Of a DNA stretch of 64,000 nt, positions 53,016 through 61,823 are shown piece by piece. Below the pieces are notes generated by a model that had not been told where the DNA came from, did not search any database, and was given only the letters and a program-made list of their open reading frames with translations. The stretch is from assembly GCF_040409955.1 (NCBI RefSeq), contig NZ_CP123387.1, positions 1 through 64,000 on the forward strand. The letters are read 5' to 3'. Positions within the stretch are counted from its first letter, which is position 1; each line of letters starts with the position of its first letter. This DNA is from Salipiger sp. H15. Lineage in GTDB: Bacteria > Pseudomonadota > Alphaproteobacteria > Rhodobacterales > Rhodobacteraceae. The translations under genes and the position numbers were made by a program.

Positions 53016-54481
53016 CAAGGGGTGCGCGCGGCTTCCGGCGCGCAGCGGTGCGGGGCTTCGGCCCCGCACTCGCGGCGCTGTGCGTTCTCATTGCGGCGCT
53101 GCCTGCCCGCGCCGACCTGCCGATCGAAATCATCCGGGCATTCGGCCTCTCTCCGCCGGTGACGTCGGGGCGTGACATTGCAGATGTGCAGCGCGACCTG
53201 CTGTGGATCGGCCACTATCAGGGGCAGGTCGACGGCCTGAGCGGGCCCGAGACGACCACCGGCGTCCGCGCGTTTCAGACCAGTATCGGGCACCCCGAGA
53301 CGGGCAGCCTCGACTCCGAGGAGCGCGCGATCCTGACCGAGCGCGCGAGGGCGACCCGCGAAGGGATCGACCTGCAGATCGAGGAGTCCGACTGGACCGG
53401 CATCCGGATGCCCGTTCCCCGGGGCTATGTCGGCCCCGGCAAGGTCGATGGCAACGACCTGCTCGATATCGACTTCGCGGGCACGGCGGCCGTGCCCTTC
53501 GGCATCCGCCAGATGCGCATGGAGAACTCGGCCGGCACGATCAGGGCCCGCGATCTGGCCCGAAGTGTCATCAAGGGCGAGGAGGACTCCGAGGTGCTCA
53601 GCGCCGGCGAGGCGCAAGGCGTCGGCTATTTCCTGACCCGGGTGGATGACCTGAAGCTCTTCGCCATCATCGAAACCCGCCAGGGCGAAACCAGGTCGAT
53701 CATCATTTCGGCCTCGGCGTCTCAATCGGGACCGATGATGCCGGTTATTGCCGAGGTCCTCGAACGCACCGAGCTGTTTGCGCGGGCGGGGGTCCCCTTC
53801 GGCGACGTGCAATGGCGGGTGATGAGCGGGGACTACCCGGGAATGGAGGGCCGCCCCGATTGGTTCCGCAGCATGACGGCCTCGGGATCGGGGTCGCTTG
53901 TCTCGACCGAGGGGCACGTGCTGACGAACCACCACGTGGTGGCCGGGTGCGACCGCATCACCGTGCAGGGCCAGCCGGCGTCGCTTGTCGGAGCAGATGT
54001 GCGGCTCGATCTGGCCCTCGTGCAGGTTCCGCGCTTTACCGGGCGCGAGCCCATCGCCTTCCGCGAAGACGCCGTCGTGCTGGGGGAGCGGGTCATCGTG
54101 CTGGGCTATCCGGTGTTCAGCGTCACGCAATCGCTGAACGTCACCGAGGGGCTCGCCTCCAGCACCGTGGGATTCGAGGGCAGCCGGCTTGGCCTTCAGA
54201 TCTCGGCCCCCGTGCAGCCGGGCAACTCCGGCGGCCCGGTGCTTGACGGGCGCGGCCGGCAGATCGCGGTCGTGGTCAGCAAGGCCGGAGCCGGACTGCG
54301 AACACTGGTCGGTGTCGAGAACATGGCCTGGGTGATCCGCGGCGATGTCGCCACTGAATTCCTGCGCCGGTACGAAATCAGATACCGGAGCGCCACCGGT
54401 CGCGTGGAAGGGCGTGGCCTCACCACCGCCGAAATCGCGACGCGCCAGCGTGCCCAGGCGCTGCGTGTCGAATGTCATTGA
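53012..54481 (+). CDS. Exported trypsin-like serine protease with peptidoglycan-binding domain
   Basis: A periplasmic protein of 489 residues. The signal peptide ends at LPARAD. Residues 52-110 form a peptidoglycan-binding domain (DIADVQRDLLWIGHYQGQVD, GLSGPETTTGVRAFQ). Residues 285-470 are a chymotrypsin-fold protease with the full triad: histidine in LTNHHVVAGC near 306, aspartate in RLDLALVQV near 332 and serine in VQPGNSGGPVL near 404. No PDZ domain is seen, so it is not DegP-like. Its ATG overlaps the stop of the lipoprotein gene. Wall anchoring and position suggest it processes a partner in this envelope module. Confidence 0.87.
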   Translation: MTRGARGFRRAAVRGFGPALAALCVLIAALPARADLPIEIIRAFGLSPPVTSGRDIADVQRDLLWIGHYQGQVDGLSGPETTTGVRAFQTSIGHPETGSLDSEERAILTERARATREGIDLQIEESDWTGIRMPVPRGYVGPGKVDGNDLLDIDFAGTAAVPFGIRQMRMENSAGTIRARDLARSVIKGEEDSEVLSAGEAQGVGYFLTRVDDLKLFAIIETRQGETRSIIISASASQSGPMMPVIAEVLERTELFARAGVPFGDVQWRVMSGDYPGMEGRPDWFRSMTASGSGSLVSTEGHVLTNHHVVAGCDRITVQGQPASLVGADVRLDLALVQVPRFTGREPIAFREDAVVLGERVIVLGYPVFSVTQSLNVTEGLASSTVGFEGSRLGLQISAPVQPGNSGGPVLDGRGRQIAVVVSKAGAGLRTLVGVENMAWVIRGDVATEFLRRYEIRYRSATGRVEGRGLTTAEIATRQRAQALRVECH

Positions 54482-54502
54482 TCCCGAGAGACCCCCAACC
54501 TG

Positions 54503-56194
54503 ATGCCTGAATCGCTTCAACGCCCCGCCCTCGCCCGCACCCGGATTGCCACCGGTGCGCTCCTCTTTGTCCTGCTTGTCGTCTCTGCTGCCTGGTTCTC
54601 GGCGATCGCGCTTCGCTTCGGGATCGACGCGATCGACGTGCTTCGGGAATTCGGGATCGAAGACGGCCTGGAGATACTTCGGGGTGACCTGCAGGACATG
54701 GTGCTTGCGGGAACCGAGACCGGCATCGGCGAGGCCTTTGCAGGAAATGACGTCTTCCGCTTCGCGATGCTCACCCTGGCCGGTTTCGATGCCACGATCC
54801 TTTTCCTTTCGGTCTTTGTCGCCAGTTGGCTGGCGCTGGCCTGGGCATCCTTCCGGCTGATCGGTCGCGGCCTGCTGGAGCTGACACCGGAACTCGATCC
54901 GGTGGACGTACCCAGGGCCTTTTCCGAACCCACCGCCGTCGCCAGGCAGCTGCGCAACCGCGAAATGAAGGTCAACAATCTGACGAAGACCGAACGGCTG
55001 ATGCTCGGACGCTACGGCCCCTACCTTCCCGAGGAGCTGCTTTCGCTCGCAAGGTCCCTGTCGCGCCCCGCCAGCCAGATCCTCGGACAGGTCGGACGCA
55101 TGCTGTTCTTCGGGGCGCTGACGATTTCGGTGATCCAGGGAATGCTGGTCTTTGCGGGGGCGCAACTGGCGATCCCCTTGCCGCCCGTCGACACGCTGCT
55201 GCGCGCACTGTCCTTCCAGGCCGTGGGCCCGCTTGCCTTCTGGACCGCCGTGGCCGCCGTCTTTGCCGCCCTCGTCACGGCGCTCGATTTCAAGTTCCTG
55301 CGCGCCATCCTTCCGAGCCGCCAGCCCGAGGCGCAGCTGACGACCGAACCCCTGCGCGACCTGTCGTGGAACGGCACCCCGCCACAGCTGATCACCGCAA
55401 TCGAAACGGACTTCCAGGCAGAGGCGGCGGCGCACGTGCTGCGCATGACCGTCCTGAAGGGGAACGATGTCTCCCGCACCAACTTCACCGACCAGAGCGA
55501 CTTCCAGATCGAGTTGCTGATCGAGGCACCCTGCCGGCCCAATCCCGCCTATTTCGCGCGGAGCATGCAGCGGCGCGCCATGATCGGCTATGCCCTGCAT
55601 TTCGCCGCCGCCGCTCTCCTGCTGCTGGTGCTGTGCCCAAGCCCGCTGCGCGATCTGTTCGCCGGGCGGCCGGTGGAGGCTGTGGCATTCCTTTCCGCCA
55701 CGGTGCACATGGTGCTGGTGATCGCACTGTCGCGCCGGATCGCCCGCACCGGCTCGCGCTATCTGGAAGAGGCTGAAAGGTTCCTTGATGAAACCTGGTT
55801 CGACGCACCCCTGGCCCTGGTCACGCTGAGCGGCACCGTCAACACGCAGCGCGTCATGACCGGAAAGTCCCTCACGGATTCGACGGGCACCGAAACAAGC
55901 CAGCAGGAGATGCGTTTCAACGCCGCGATCTACACCGCCACGGCCGCATCCTTCGCCCCGGACATCGATGGGTCGAGGAAACTGTGGTCCTTTGCACCCG
56001 ATGCGGCAAGCGAGGCGCTCGGCACCTTTATCGCCACGACCCTGCTGCGCGAGGGGGACGTCTCTGTCCTGAAGACCGCCCGGCGCACCCTGCGCGACAC
56101 CGAGGATGCCCAGGACATGGTGACCGACCGCCGCAGGCTGCGTGAGCAGTCGGCGCTGCCGGTGCCTCTTCAGCAGATCGACGAGCCGATCTGA
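54503..56194 (+). CDS. Membrane protein of unknown function, six predicted helices
   Basis: A 563-residue protein I do not recognise. Hydrophobic segments lie near residues 17-38 (TGALLFVLLVVSAAWFSAIA), 95-118, 199-222 (MLFFGALTISVIQGMLVFAG), 244-263, 359-378 and 393-411. A soluble stretch of about 95 residues separates helices 4 and 5, and about 150 residues follow helix 6. No catalytic motif is visible. It begins 21 bases after the protease gene and ends the module, so it may be the inner-membrane partner or a substrate of the protease. Confidence 0.75.
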   Translation: MPESLQRPALARTRIATGALLFVLLVVSAAWFSAIALRFGIDAIDVLREFGIEDGLEILRGDLQDMVLAGTETGIGEAFAGNDVFRFAMLTLAGFDATILFLSVFVASWLALAWASFRLIGRGLLELTPELDPVDVPRAFSEPTAVARQLRNREMKVNNLTKTERLMLGRYGPYLPEELLSLARSLSRPASQILGQVGRMLFFGALTISVIQGMLVFAGAQLAIPLPPVDTLLRALSFQAVGPLAFWTAVAAVFAALVTALDFKFLRAILPSRQPEAQLTTEPLRDLSWNGTPPQLITAIETDFQAEAAAHVLRMTVLKGNDVSRTNFTDQSDFQIELLIEAPCRPNPAYFARSMQRRAMIGYALHFAAAALLLLVLCPSPLRDLFAGRPVEAVAFLSATVHMVLVIALSRRIARTGSRYLEEAERFLDETWFDAPLALVTLSGTVNTQRVMTGKSLTDSTGTETSQQEMRFNAAIYTATAASFAPDIDGSRKLWSFAPDAASEALGTFIATTLLREGDVSVLKTARRTLRDTEDAQDMVTDRRRLREQSALPVPLQQIDEPI

Positions 56195-56459
56195 TCCACC
56201 TAGGAGCCCTACCAGGCCGCTGAAAAAGCTCTGAGGAGCGCGCCTCTCGCCTCGCTCGCCAGACCCCGGTGCGCCGCCTTTTCACCAGATCGACGAGACA
56301 GCCTGAAAATTGACGCGCTTTCGCATCGAAAAGGCGGCATTCGGAGTTTTGCAGCACCCTTTTAAGGTTCGACCTCGAACACTCCTGGAAAGAAATGCGG
56401 CACATGCGCTTCGAGCCCGGAAGGATTGTGCAACTGCGGCAAACTCGGGCCGCTCCGCG
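56195..56459. other. Convergent intergenic region
   Basis: 265 bases between the end of the envelope module and the end of the leftward two-component operon. No gene and no classical terminator was recognised; a short A/T-rich patch lies at about 56335-56400. Confidence 0.4.
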
Positions 56460-57104
56460 TCAGGAGAGACCCAGATCCCGGGCTTTCAGGGCCGCCTCGA
56501 CGCGGTTTCTCACCTGCAGCTTCTGCAGGATGTTGGTCATGTAGTGCTTGATCGTCTTCTCCTGCAGGTCGAGCGCCCGGGCGATCTCCTTGTTGCTCTG
56601 GCCGAGCGCGACGTGGCGCAGGATCTCGGCCTCGCGCTCCGACAGGTCCTCCACCTCCTGCGGCAGGGACGTCTTGCGCCGGTCCTGCAGGGCGGCGAGC
56701 ACGCGCCCCGCCAGCGCCGGAGGCACGTAGGAGGCGCCGTCCGCCACCCCCAGCAGGATGCCGGTCAGCTCGTCCGCCACCACCCCCTTCAGCACGTAGC
56801 CCCGCGCGCCCGCCTTCAGCGCGGCGAGCAGGTCGTCGTCGGCCTCCGAGGCGGTCAGCATGACGATGGCGACCGCCGGGAAGCGGCTCGCGATGGCGCT
56901 CGCCGCGGCCAGACCCGAGCCCGGCATGGAGATGTCGAGCAGCACGACGTCGGGCATGTGGGCCTCGACCGCGGCGATGGCCTCGTCGGCGGTGCCCGCC
57001 TGCGCGACAACGGCGAAGCCGCCGTGTTCCTGCAGCGTCAGGACGACACCGCCGCGGAAGAGCGGATGATCGTCCGCCACGACGATATGGACCTTGCCCG
57101 TCAT
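56460..57104 (-). CDS. NarL/LuxR-type response regulator
   Basis: A DNA-binding response regulator of 214 residues. The receiver domain (1-118) has the acidic pair in VADDHPLFR, the phospho-acceptor aspartate in DVVLLDISMPGSG near 56 and the lysine in GYVLKGV near 106. The LuxR helix-turn-helix (150-210) reads LSEREAEILRHVALGQSNKE then IARALDLQEKTIKHYM. It is translationally coupled to the kinase gene upstream (ATGA overlap). Targets are not known; the envelope module converging from the left and the secreted repeat protein behind the kinase gene are candidates. Confidence 0.92.
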   Translation of the reverse strand: MTGKVHIVVADDHPLFRGGVVLTLQEHGGFAVVAQAGTADEAIAAVEAHMPDVVLLDISMPGSGLAAASAIASRFPAVAIVMLTASEADDDLLAALKAGARGYVLKGVVADELTGILLGVADGASYVPPALAGRVLAALQDRRKTSLPQEVEDLSEREAEILRHVALGQSNKEIARALDLQEKTIKHYMTNILQKLQVRNRVEAALKARDLGLS

Positions 57105-58540
57105 GCCTGCGCCTCCGCGGGCAGGGTCATGGTCAGCTGCGTGCCGCCCTGCGGGCCGCTCTCGACGGCGAAGCTGCCGCCGATGCTCTCGACCCTTTCG
57201 TGCAGGCCCGAGAGCCCGAGCCCGGAGATCCCGCGCAGGGCGGGATCGAAGCCGGGGCCGTCGTCCCGGACGCGGATCACCATCTGGCCCGCCGCGCTTT
57301 CGGCGGTGACCTCGACCCGCGCGCCGGGGGCATGGCGGAAGGCATTCATCAGCCCTTCCTGCACGAAGCGGTAGATGCAGATCAGGAAGGGGTGCGGCGT
57401 CGGCGCCGCCAGCGGGCCCTTGCGCTCGAACAGCCGCTCGACCTGCGCGCCGGAGCGCCGCTCGTGTGCCCGGACGGCCAGATCCAGCGTCTCGGCCACC
57501 GAACGGCCATCGAGTTCCGGCAGCGTGAGCCCGCTGCAGAGGTCGCGCACGTCGCGCAGCGCCTCGTCGAGGCAGTCGCGCAGCTGGCGGGCCTCCGGGT
57601 CGTCCGAGGTGACCCCGGCCCGCCGCATCAGCGCGTCGAGCCTCAGCGAGGCCAGCGCGAGCGCCTGCGCCGGGCCGTCGTGCAGCTCGGCGCTGACCCG
57701 GCGCATGTAACGTTCATTCGTGGCGCTCACCCGCTGCGAGGCGCCCTGCACGCGGGTCCGGAGCGCCTCGTTCTGCGTCGAGATGCGCGCCAGTTCCTCG
57801 AGCTGCAGCGTCAGCCGCCGGGTCTGGTCGGCGATGGTCCGGCTGCCGGCGCGGACGATGCCGAAGAGCGCGAGGAAGGTCATGCCGGTGACCAGGGCGA
57901 CCACGGCCCAGGCACGGGCATGGGCGGTGCGCAGGTCGTGCTCCAGCTCGCTGGCGTCGAGGTAGAACTCCGCGACGGCGATGATCTGGCCGGTCACGAT
58001 CGAGTGGATCGGGTTGTAGACCTCGAGCAGCGGCACGCCGCTCTGCAGCTCGCGCTGGCTCTCGGCCTCCTCGAGCTCGTCGAAAGAGGCGTTGAGCTGG
58101 CCGTTCCAGGCCTCGATCAGCTCCTCGCTCGGCGGGAAGCGCTGGCCGATCAGGTCGGCGTCGCTGCTGAAGGCGAGCAGCCCGCCGGGCCGCCAGATCT
58201 TCACCGAGATCACCCGGTCCGAGAGCGGCGGCTGGGTCAGCAGCGCGGTCATCCGCTCGATGGTCTGCGGCGAGAGCGACTCCGCGCTCGCGAGTTCCTG
58301 CGACATGGGGGCGATGAAGCTTTCCATGTAGACGGCGCTGGAGATCGCCGAGTTGCGCACGACGCCGGCCTTGATGCTGCCGCTGACGATGGAGCCGATG
58401 ACGGCCATGCCGACCAGCGTGACCACGCTGCCCGCCATCGCGAAACGGTGGTGCAGCGGCAGGCCGGCCAGCCGCCTGCGCAGCGCTGCGAGCGCGCCCT
58501 TTCCACGGGCCGGAGCGAAGTCTGCCTGCGTCGTCGTCAC
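57101..58540 (-). CDS. Membrane sensor histidine kinase (NarX/DesK-type, HisKA_3)
   Basis: A sensor kinase of 479 residues. Two helices (about 36-58 and 205-225) enclose a periplasmic sensor of about 145 residues. A short coiled region precedes the phospho-acceptor segment VSAELHDGPAQALALASLRL near 281, of the NarL-partner type. The ATPase domain has VRDDGPGFDPALRGISGLGL then SGLHERVESIGG at the end. The start is GTG at 58540. It forms an operon with the response regulator. The signal is unknown; the periplasmic part carries no named domain that I recognise. Confidence 0.9.
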   Translation of the reverse strand: MTTTQADFAPARGKGALAALRRRLAGLPLHHRFAMAGSVVTLVGMAVIGSIVSGSIKAGVVRNSAISSAVYMESFIAPMSQELASAESLSPQTIERMTALLTQPPLSDRVISVKIWRPGGLLAFSSDADLIGQRFPPSEELIEAWNGQLNASFDELEEAESQRELQSGVPLLEVYNPIHSIVTGQIIAVAEFYLDASELEHDLRTAHARAWAVVALVTGMTFLALFGIVRAGSRTIADQTRRLTLQLEELARISTQNEALRTRVQGASQRVSATNERYMRRVSAELHDGPAQALALASLRLDALMRRAGVTSDDPEARQLRDCLDEALRDVRDLCSGLTLPELDGRSVAETLDLAVRAHERRSGAQVERLFERKGPLAAPTPHPFLICIYRFVQEGLMNAFRHAPGARVEVTAESAAGQMVIRVRDDGPGFDPALRGISGLGLSGLHERVESIGGSFAVESGPQGGTQLTMTLPAEAQA

Positions 58541-58766
58541 GAGCGGTCATCCCAGTTGCGATGGTTCATCAGGCGATCACGGGCGCCCGAATGCAAGCCT
58601 CATCGGACCAAGGTCCGAAACCTGTCCCGCCGGAGGTCGGGCGCGCCGGTCCCCGAGGTCCGGCAGTCCGCGGCAGGGGTCCGGCCCCGGTCGCCATCTG
58701 CGGCCCGCGGGTGCCAGATGGGGGCGGCCAGGCATCGGTGCCTGTGCCAGTCGGAGGACCCAATCG

Positions 58767-59138
58767 ATGATCAAGTTCCTGAGATGCGGCCTTGCCGCCG
58801 CCGTGCTGAGCACCGCCGCCATCCCCCTTGCCCCGGCCGCGGGACAGGCCGCCCCGCAACTGCTGAAGGCGGGCTTCGACCTTCCCCTGATCAAGGGCGC
58901 GACGCTCCTCCTTGTCCGCAAGGGCAGGGGCGCCGACGATGGCGCCGGGCATGATGCGGGCGACGACAAGGGCGGCCGGAAAGCCGGCAAGGGCCGTGGC
59001 GCGGACGATGCGCAAGGCGACGACCGCGGCGGCCGGATGGGTGGCAAGGGCCGAGGCGCAGATGACGCGCCCGGTGATGATAGAGGTGGCAAGGGCGGGA
59101 AAGGCCGCGGCCGCGATGACGGTCCCAACCACACGTGA
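58767..59138 (+). CDS. Small exported protein with KGRGADD repeats
   Basis: A 123-residue protein with a signal peptide (1-28, ending AGQAAP). Residues 52-123 are low-complexity repeats of alternating basic and acidic character, built on GKGRGADDAxGDDRGG; three near-copies and a shorter fourth are visible. CGGAGGACC precedes the ATG. It is divergent from the sensor kinase gene. The repeats could bind metal ions or polyanions such as nucleic acid or lipopolysaccharide; no family is recognised. The hydrophobic stretch at 36-50 might keep it at a membrane. Confidence 0.7.
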   Translation: MIKFLRCGLAAAVLSTAAIPLAPAAGQAAPQLLKAGFDLPLIKGATLLLVRKGRGADDGAGHDAGDDKGGRKAGKGRGADDAQGDDRGGRMGGKGRGADDAPGDDRGGKGGKGRGRDDGPNHT

Positions 59139-59405
59139 CGTCCACCCGGGCCAAGGTCTCGTCCGCCTTTGAATTTCTTGCGGCGGACGAGCCTCGCCAA
59201 ACAAAGGCGCACTCTGCGCTGGAATGAATCCGCCGTCACGCCCAGTGGTGCGTTTACACCTTAGAAGTGCGGGCAGATAATGGTGACCGCGTCACTGGGT
59301 CACCCAGCCCCGAGCCTGCGTCGAGTGCAGCACGGCAGAGTCCGAGCGAACTTGGCTTGCGCTTGTGGCGTTGGGTTCATCCCTTTGCGCGCCACAGGCC
59401 GGTCA

Positions 59406-59993
59406 TCAATCCAAGGCGTTCTTGTAGATCACGCCATCCTTCATGATCAGTGCGAAATTCGCCTCCGGATCCGCAAGGAGATCAAGGTCCTCGAGCGGAG
59501 TCCCGTTCACAAGAAGGAGGTCGGCATATGCGCCCTCCCCGATGACGCCGAGCTTGCCCGGATAGGGAGTGCGCGGACCGGACAAGGCGATGAGCTCTCC
59601 CGCGCGCGACGTCACCTGCACGAGGATCTCGAATGGCGTGAACCAGATCCCGCGGTCTACGGCATACCTCATCGTCTCCTCTTCGATCATCTGACCGTGC
59701 TCGATCACCTTGACCCCGGCATCGATGGCGCGACGAACCGCCTCGCTGTTGTAGGCGTGGGCACCGACGTAGGTGTTCCAGTCCGCGGCTGCCTGGACCG
59801 CGGCTTGCATTTCCTTGGGGGTCATCTGCTTGGAGTCGATCGGGTCAACGGGCACGTTGGCATCCTCGATGACCGCCTCGTTGACCCCGTCGAACACGTG
59901 CACGTTCGTGAAGAGAGTCTTTGAAGTGCCGTCCTGTGCGAGAGCGGGTGCAGCGCAAAGCGCAAGTACAGCTGCTGTCAGAAGGTCCCTCGT
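59406..59993 (-). pseudogene. Amidohydrolase relic with lost start codon and internal deletions
   Basis: The frame still encodes an export signal (RDLLTAAVLALCAAPALAQ), the N-terminal TLFTNVHVFDGVNEAVIED, then jumps to PVDPIDSKQMTPKEMQAAVQ, which belongs far into the barrel, and later jumps again from DRGIWFTPFEIL to VTSRAGELIALSGPRTPYPG. About half of a normal enzyme of this exported imidazolonepropionase-like family is missing, including the HxH metal motif. The expected start codon reads ACG (59993-59991), after GGGGGGAACGAG. A stable but inactive product from a rare ACG or internal GTG start is possible. Confidence 0.7.
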
Positions 59994-60327
59994 CTCGTTC
60001 CCCCCACGTGCCGAACGGGATGAAGATAGATGGCGCCGTGTTGGCCTGCGTTGATCGGCGTCACCTTACTCCACGTGGACGGCTCAACTCCGACCTGCGG
60101 CAAGAATGTCTTTGCACCGCTGGCCCATGGCAGTTGCCTCGCTATCCCCGCCGCTCCAGAAACGAAATGTCCTCCTCGTCCGCGCAAAGGTGGCCAGACG
60201 CTGCGCCGCCGCAAGTCCGCTCGGAGGCCATTCCTGTCCGTATCATGCGGCGTATGCGGAATTTTTGGATGCGCCTGAATTGGCCCTATATCCACATCAC
60301 CCGATGAAACGCGAAGGAGGCTCCTGC
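59994..60327. other. Spacer between amidohydrolase relic and oxidoreductase gene
   Basis: 334 bases with no gene that I can support. GAAGGAGG near 60312 is the ribosome-binding site of the oxidoreductase gene. The stretch from about 60245 to 60305 is AT-richer and may hold its promoter. Confidence 0.45.
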
Positions 60328-61440
60328 ATGGCCACCACCGGAAAACAGCTGTTCACCACCCTCGAGGCCGACGGCACACTGACCGTCGCTCTTGAGGACG
60401 TTTCATTTGCCGACCCCACCCGCAACCAGGTGCTCGTGCGGATGGAAGCCGCGCCGATCAACCCGTCGGACCTCGCCATTCTCGTCGGCGGCGCCGACAT
60501 GGAGAACGCGGAGTATACGCCCGGCAAGTTCGTGGCCCGGATGCCCGAGACGGTGAATGCCGCGTCGAAGGCGCGGCACGGTCTGAAACTGCCCGCTGGC
60601 AATGAAGGCGCCGGCACGGTCATCGCCGCCGGCGACAGCGACGCCGCGCAGGCGCTGATGGGGCAGCGCGTCTCCTGCGTCCCGGGCAACGCCTACAGCC
60701 AATACTGCCTCGCCGATGCGGACATGTGCCTTCCGCTGGGCGAGCATTCCGCCGAAGAGGGCGCCAGCGCCTTCATCAATCCGATGACCGCGCTCGGCTT
60801 CGTGGAGACTGCCAGGGCCGATGGTCAGGATGCCATCCTGCACACCGTTGGCGCCTCGAACCTCGGCCAGATGCTGACACGCATCTGCGCAGAGGACGGC
60901 ATCGGGCTGGTGAACATCGTGCGAAAGACCGATCAGGTGGAACTGCTGAAGGGGCTCGGCGCCGAGCATGTGGTCAACTCCTCCGAAGAGGATTTCATGG
61001 ACAAGCTGGCCGACGCCATTCGTGCGACAGGCGCCTTCTACGGCTTCGATCCCGTGGGGGGCGGCATGCTGGTCGATACCGCATTCCGGGCGATGGAGCG
61101 GGTCGCAAGGGAGCAGATGGCCGAGTATTCACGCTACGGATCGAACCAGCCGAAACGCATGTTCATCTACGGCCGCCTCGACACCAGCCCCACCATCCTG
61201 ACACCCAGCTACGGGTTCGGCTGGACCCTGTCGGGCTGGCTGCTGTTCCCGTTCCTGCAGTCGGCCGGGCAGGAAACCGTGGCCCGGATGCGTCAGCGCG
61301 TGCGTGACAACCTCACCAGCACCTTTGCCAGCAGCTACAAGTCTCGGGTCACGCTGGAGGACATGCTCACCAAAGACGCCGTGCTGGACTACCGCGCAAT
61401 GCGCACGGGCGAGAAATATCTCGTCACGCCCTGGGCCTGA
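60328..61440 (+). CDS. Zinc-type dehydrogenase / quinone oxidoreductase family protein
   Basis: A medium-chain dehydrogenase/reductase of 370 residues. The N-terminal GroES-like part reads NQVLVRMEAAPINPSDLAIL near residue 33, which is typical of the quinone-oxidoreductase branch. GNEGAGTVIAAG lies near 91 and the nucleotide-binding part HTVGASNLGQMLTRIC near 173. Structural-zinc cysteines are absent, so NAD(P)H-dependent reduction of quinones or enones is more likely than alcohol oxidation. The ATG at 60328 follows GAAGGAGG. A GC-rich hairpin (61454-61483) follows the stop. Confidence 0.88.
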   Translation: MATTGKQLFTTLEADGTLTVALEDVSFADPTRNQVLVRMEAAPINPSDLAILVGGADMENAEYTPGKFVARMPETVNAASKARHGLKLPAGNEGAGTVIAAGDSDAAQALMGQRVSCVPGNAYSQYCLADADMCLPLGEHSAEEGASAFINPMTALGFVETARADGQDAILHTVGASNLGQMLTRICAEDGIGLVNIVRKTDQVELLKGLGAEHVVNSSEEDFMDKLADAIRATGAFYGFDPVGGGMLVDTAFRAMERVAREQMAEYSRYGSNQPKRMFIYGRLDTSPTILTPSYGFGWTLSGWLLFPFLQSAGQETVARMRQRVRDNLTSTFASSYKSRVTLEDMLTKDAVLDYRAMRTGEKYLVTPWA

Positions 61441-61823
61441 TCCGCAGGCCAGAGCGGTGCCGCCCGTCGCTGGGCGGCGCCGCAGGTGGGCTCAGAAGCT
61501 CGAGAACCTTCTTCGCCGCAGCGCTTGATGAAGCAGGGTTCTGCCCGGTTACCAGCCGGCCATCGGCCACGGCATGAGCCTGCCAGTCGCCGACACTCTC
61601 GAACTCTGCCCCGAGCTTACGCAGCTTGGTTTCCGGCAGGAACGGCACCACGTAGACCAGCCCCACGGCCTATGTCTCGCTGACGGTGAAACCCGCCAAG
61701 CGTCGCCAGCGTGACCTCGTCGCCCGCGTCAAGGAAGGCTTAATACGGGCTTTCAAGTACTTCGTACCAGACGCCAGTGGGATTGCCGGCCTCGCCAAGG
61801 ACATCGGCCGCGGTGGACAGCAT
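61424..61823 (-). pseudogene. DJ-1/PfpI-type (glutamine amidotransferase-like) gene relic
   Basis: Two ends of a DJ-1/PfpI-family gene remain. The N-terminal piece starts at 61823 (MLSTAADVLGEAGNPTGVWY) and runs to ESPY, where TAA at 61742-61740 interrupts the conserved PYYAF; the same frame then continues as AFLDAGDEVTLATLGG. A jump leads to the C-terminal piece from 61666: YVVPFLPETKLRKLGAEFES then DWQAHAVADGRLVTGQNPAS. The central part with the nucleophile elbow is missing. The 3' end overlaps the oxidoreductase gene on the other strand. Confidence 0.75.
61454..61483 (+). terminator. Hairpin after the oxidoreductase gene
   Basis: GCGGTGCCGCCC pairs with GGGCGGCGCCGC (12 bp, one wobble) across a 6-base loop, 13 bases after the stop. 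There is no T run, so termination is uncertain. Confidence 0.4.

Noticed and set aside
52859..55708. Open frame of 949 codons on the minus strand
   Set aside because: It covers the protease and membrane-protein genes in antisense; the translated sequence is low-complexity and lacks motifs.
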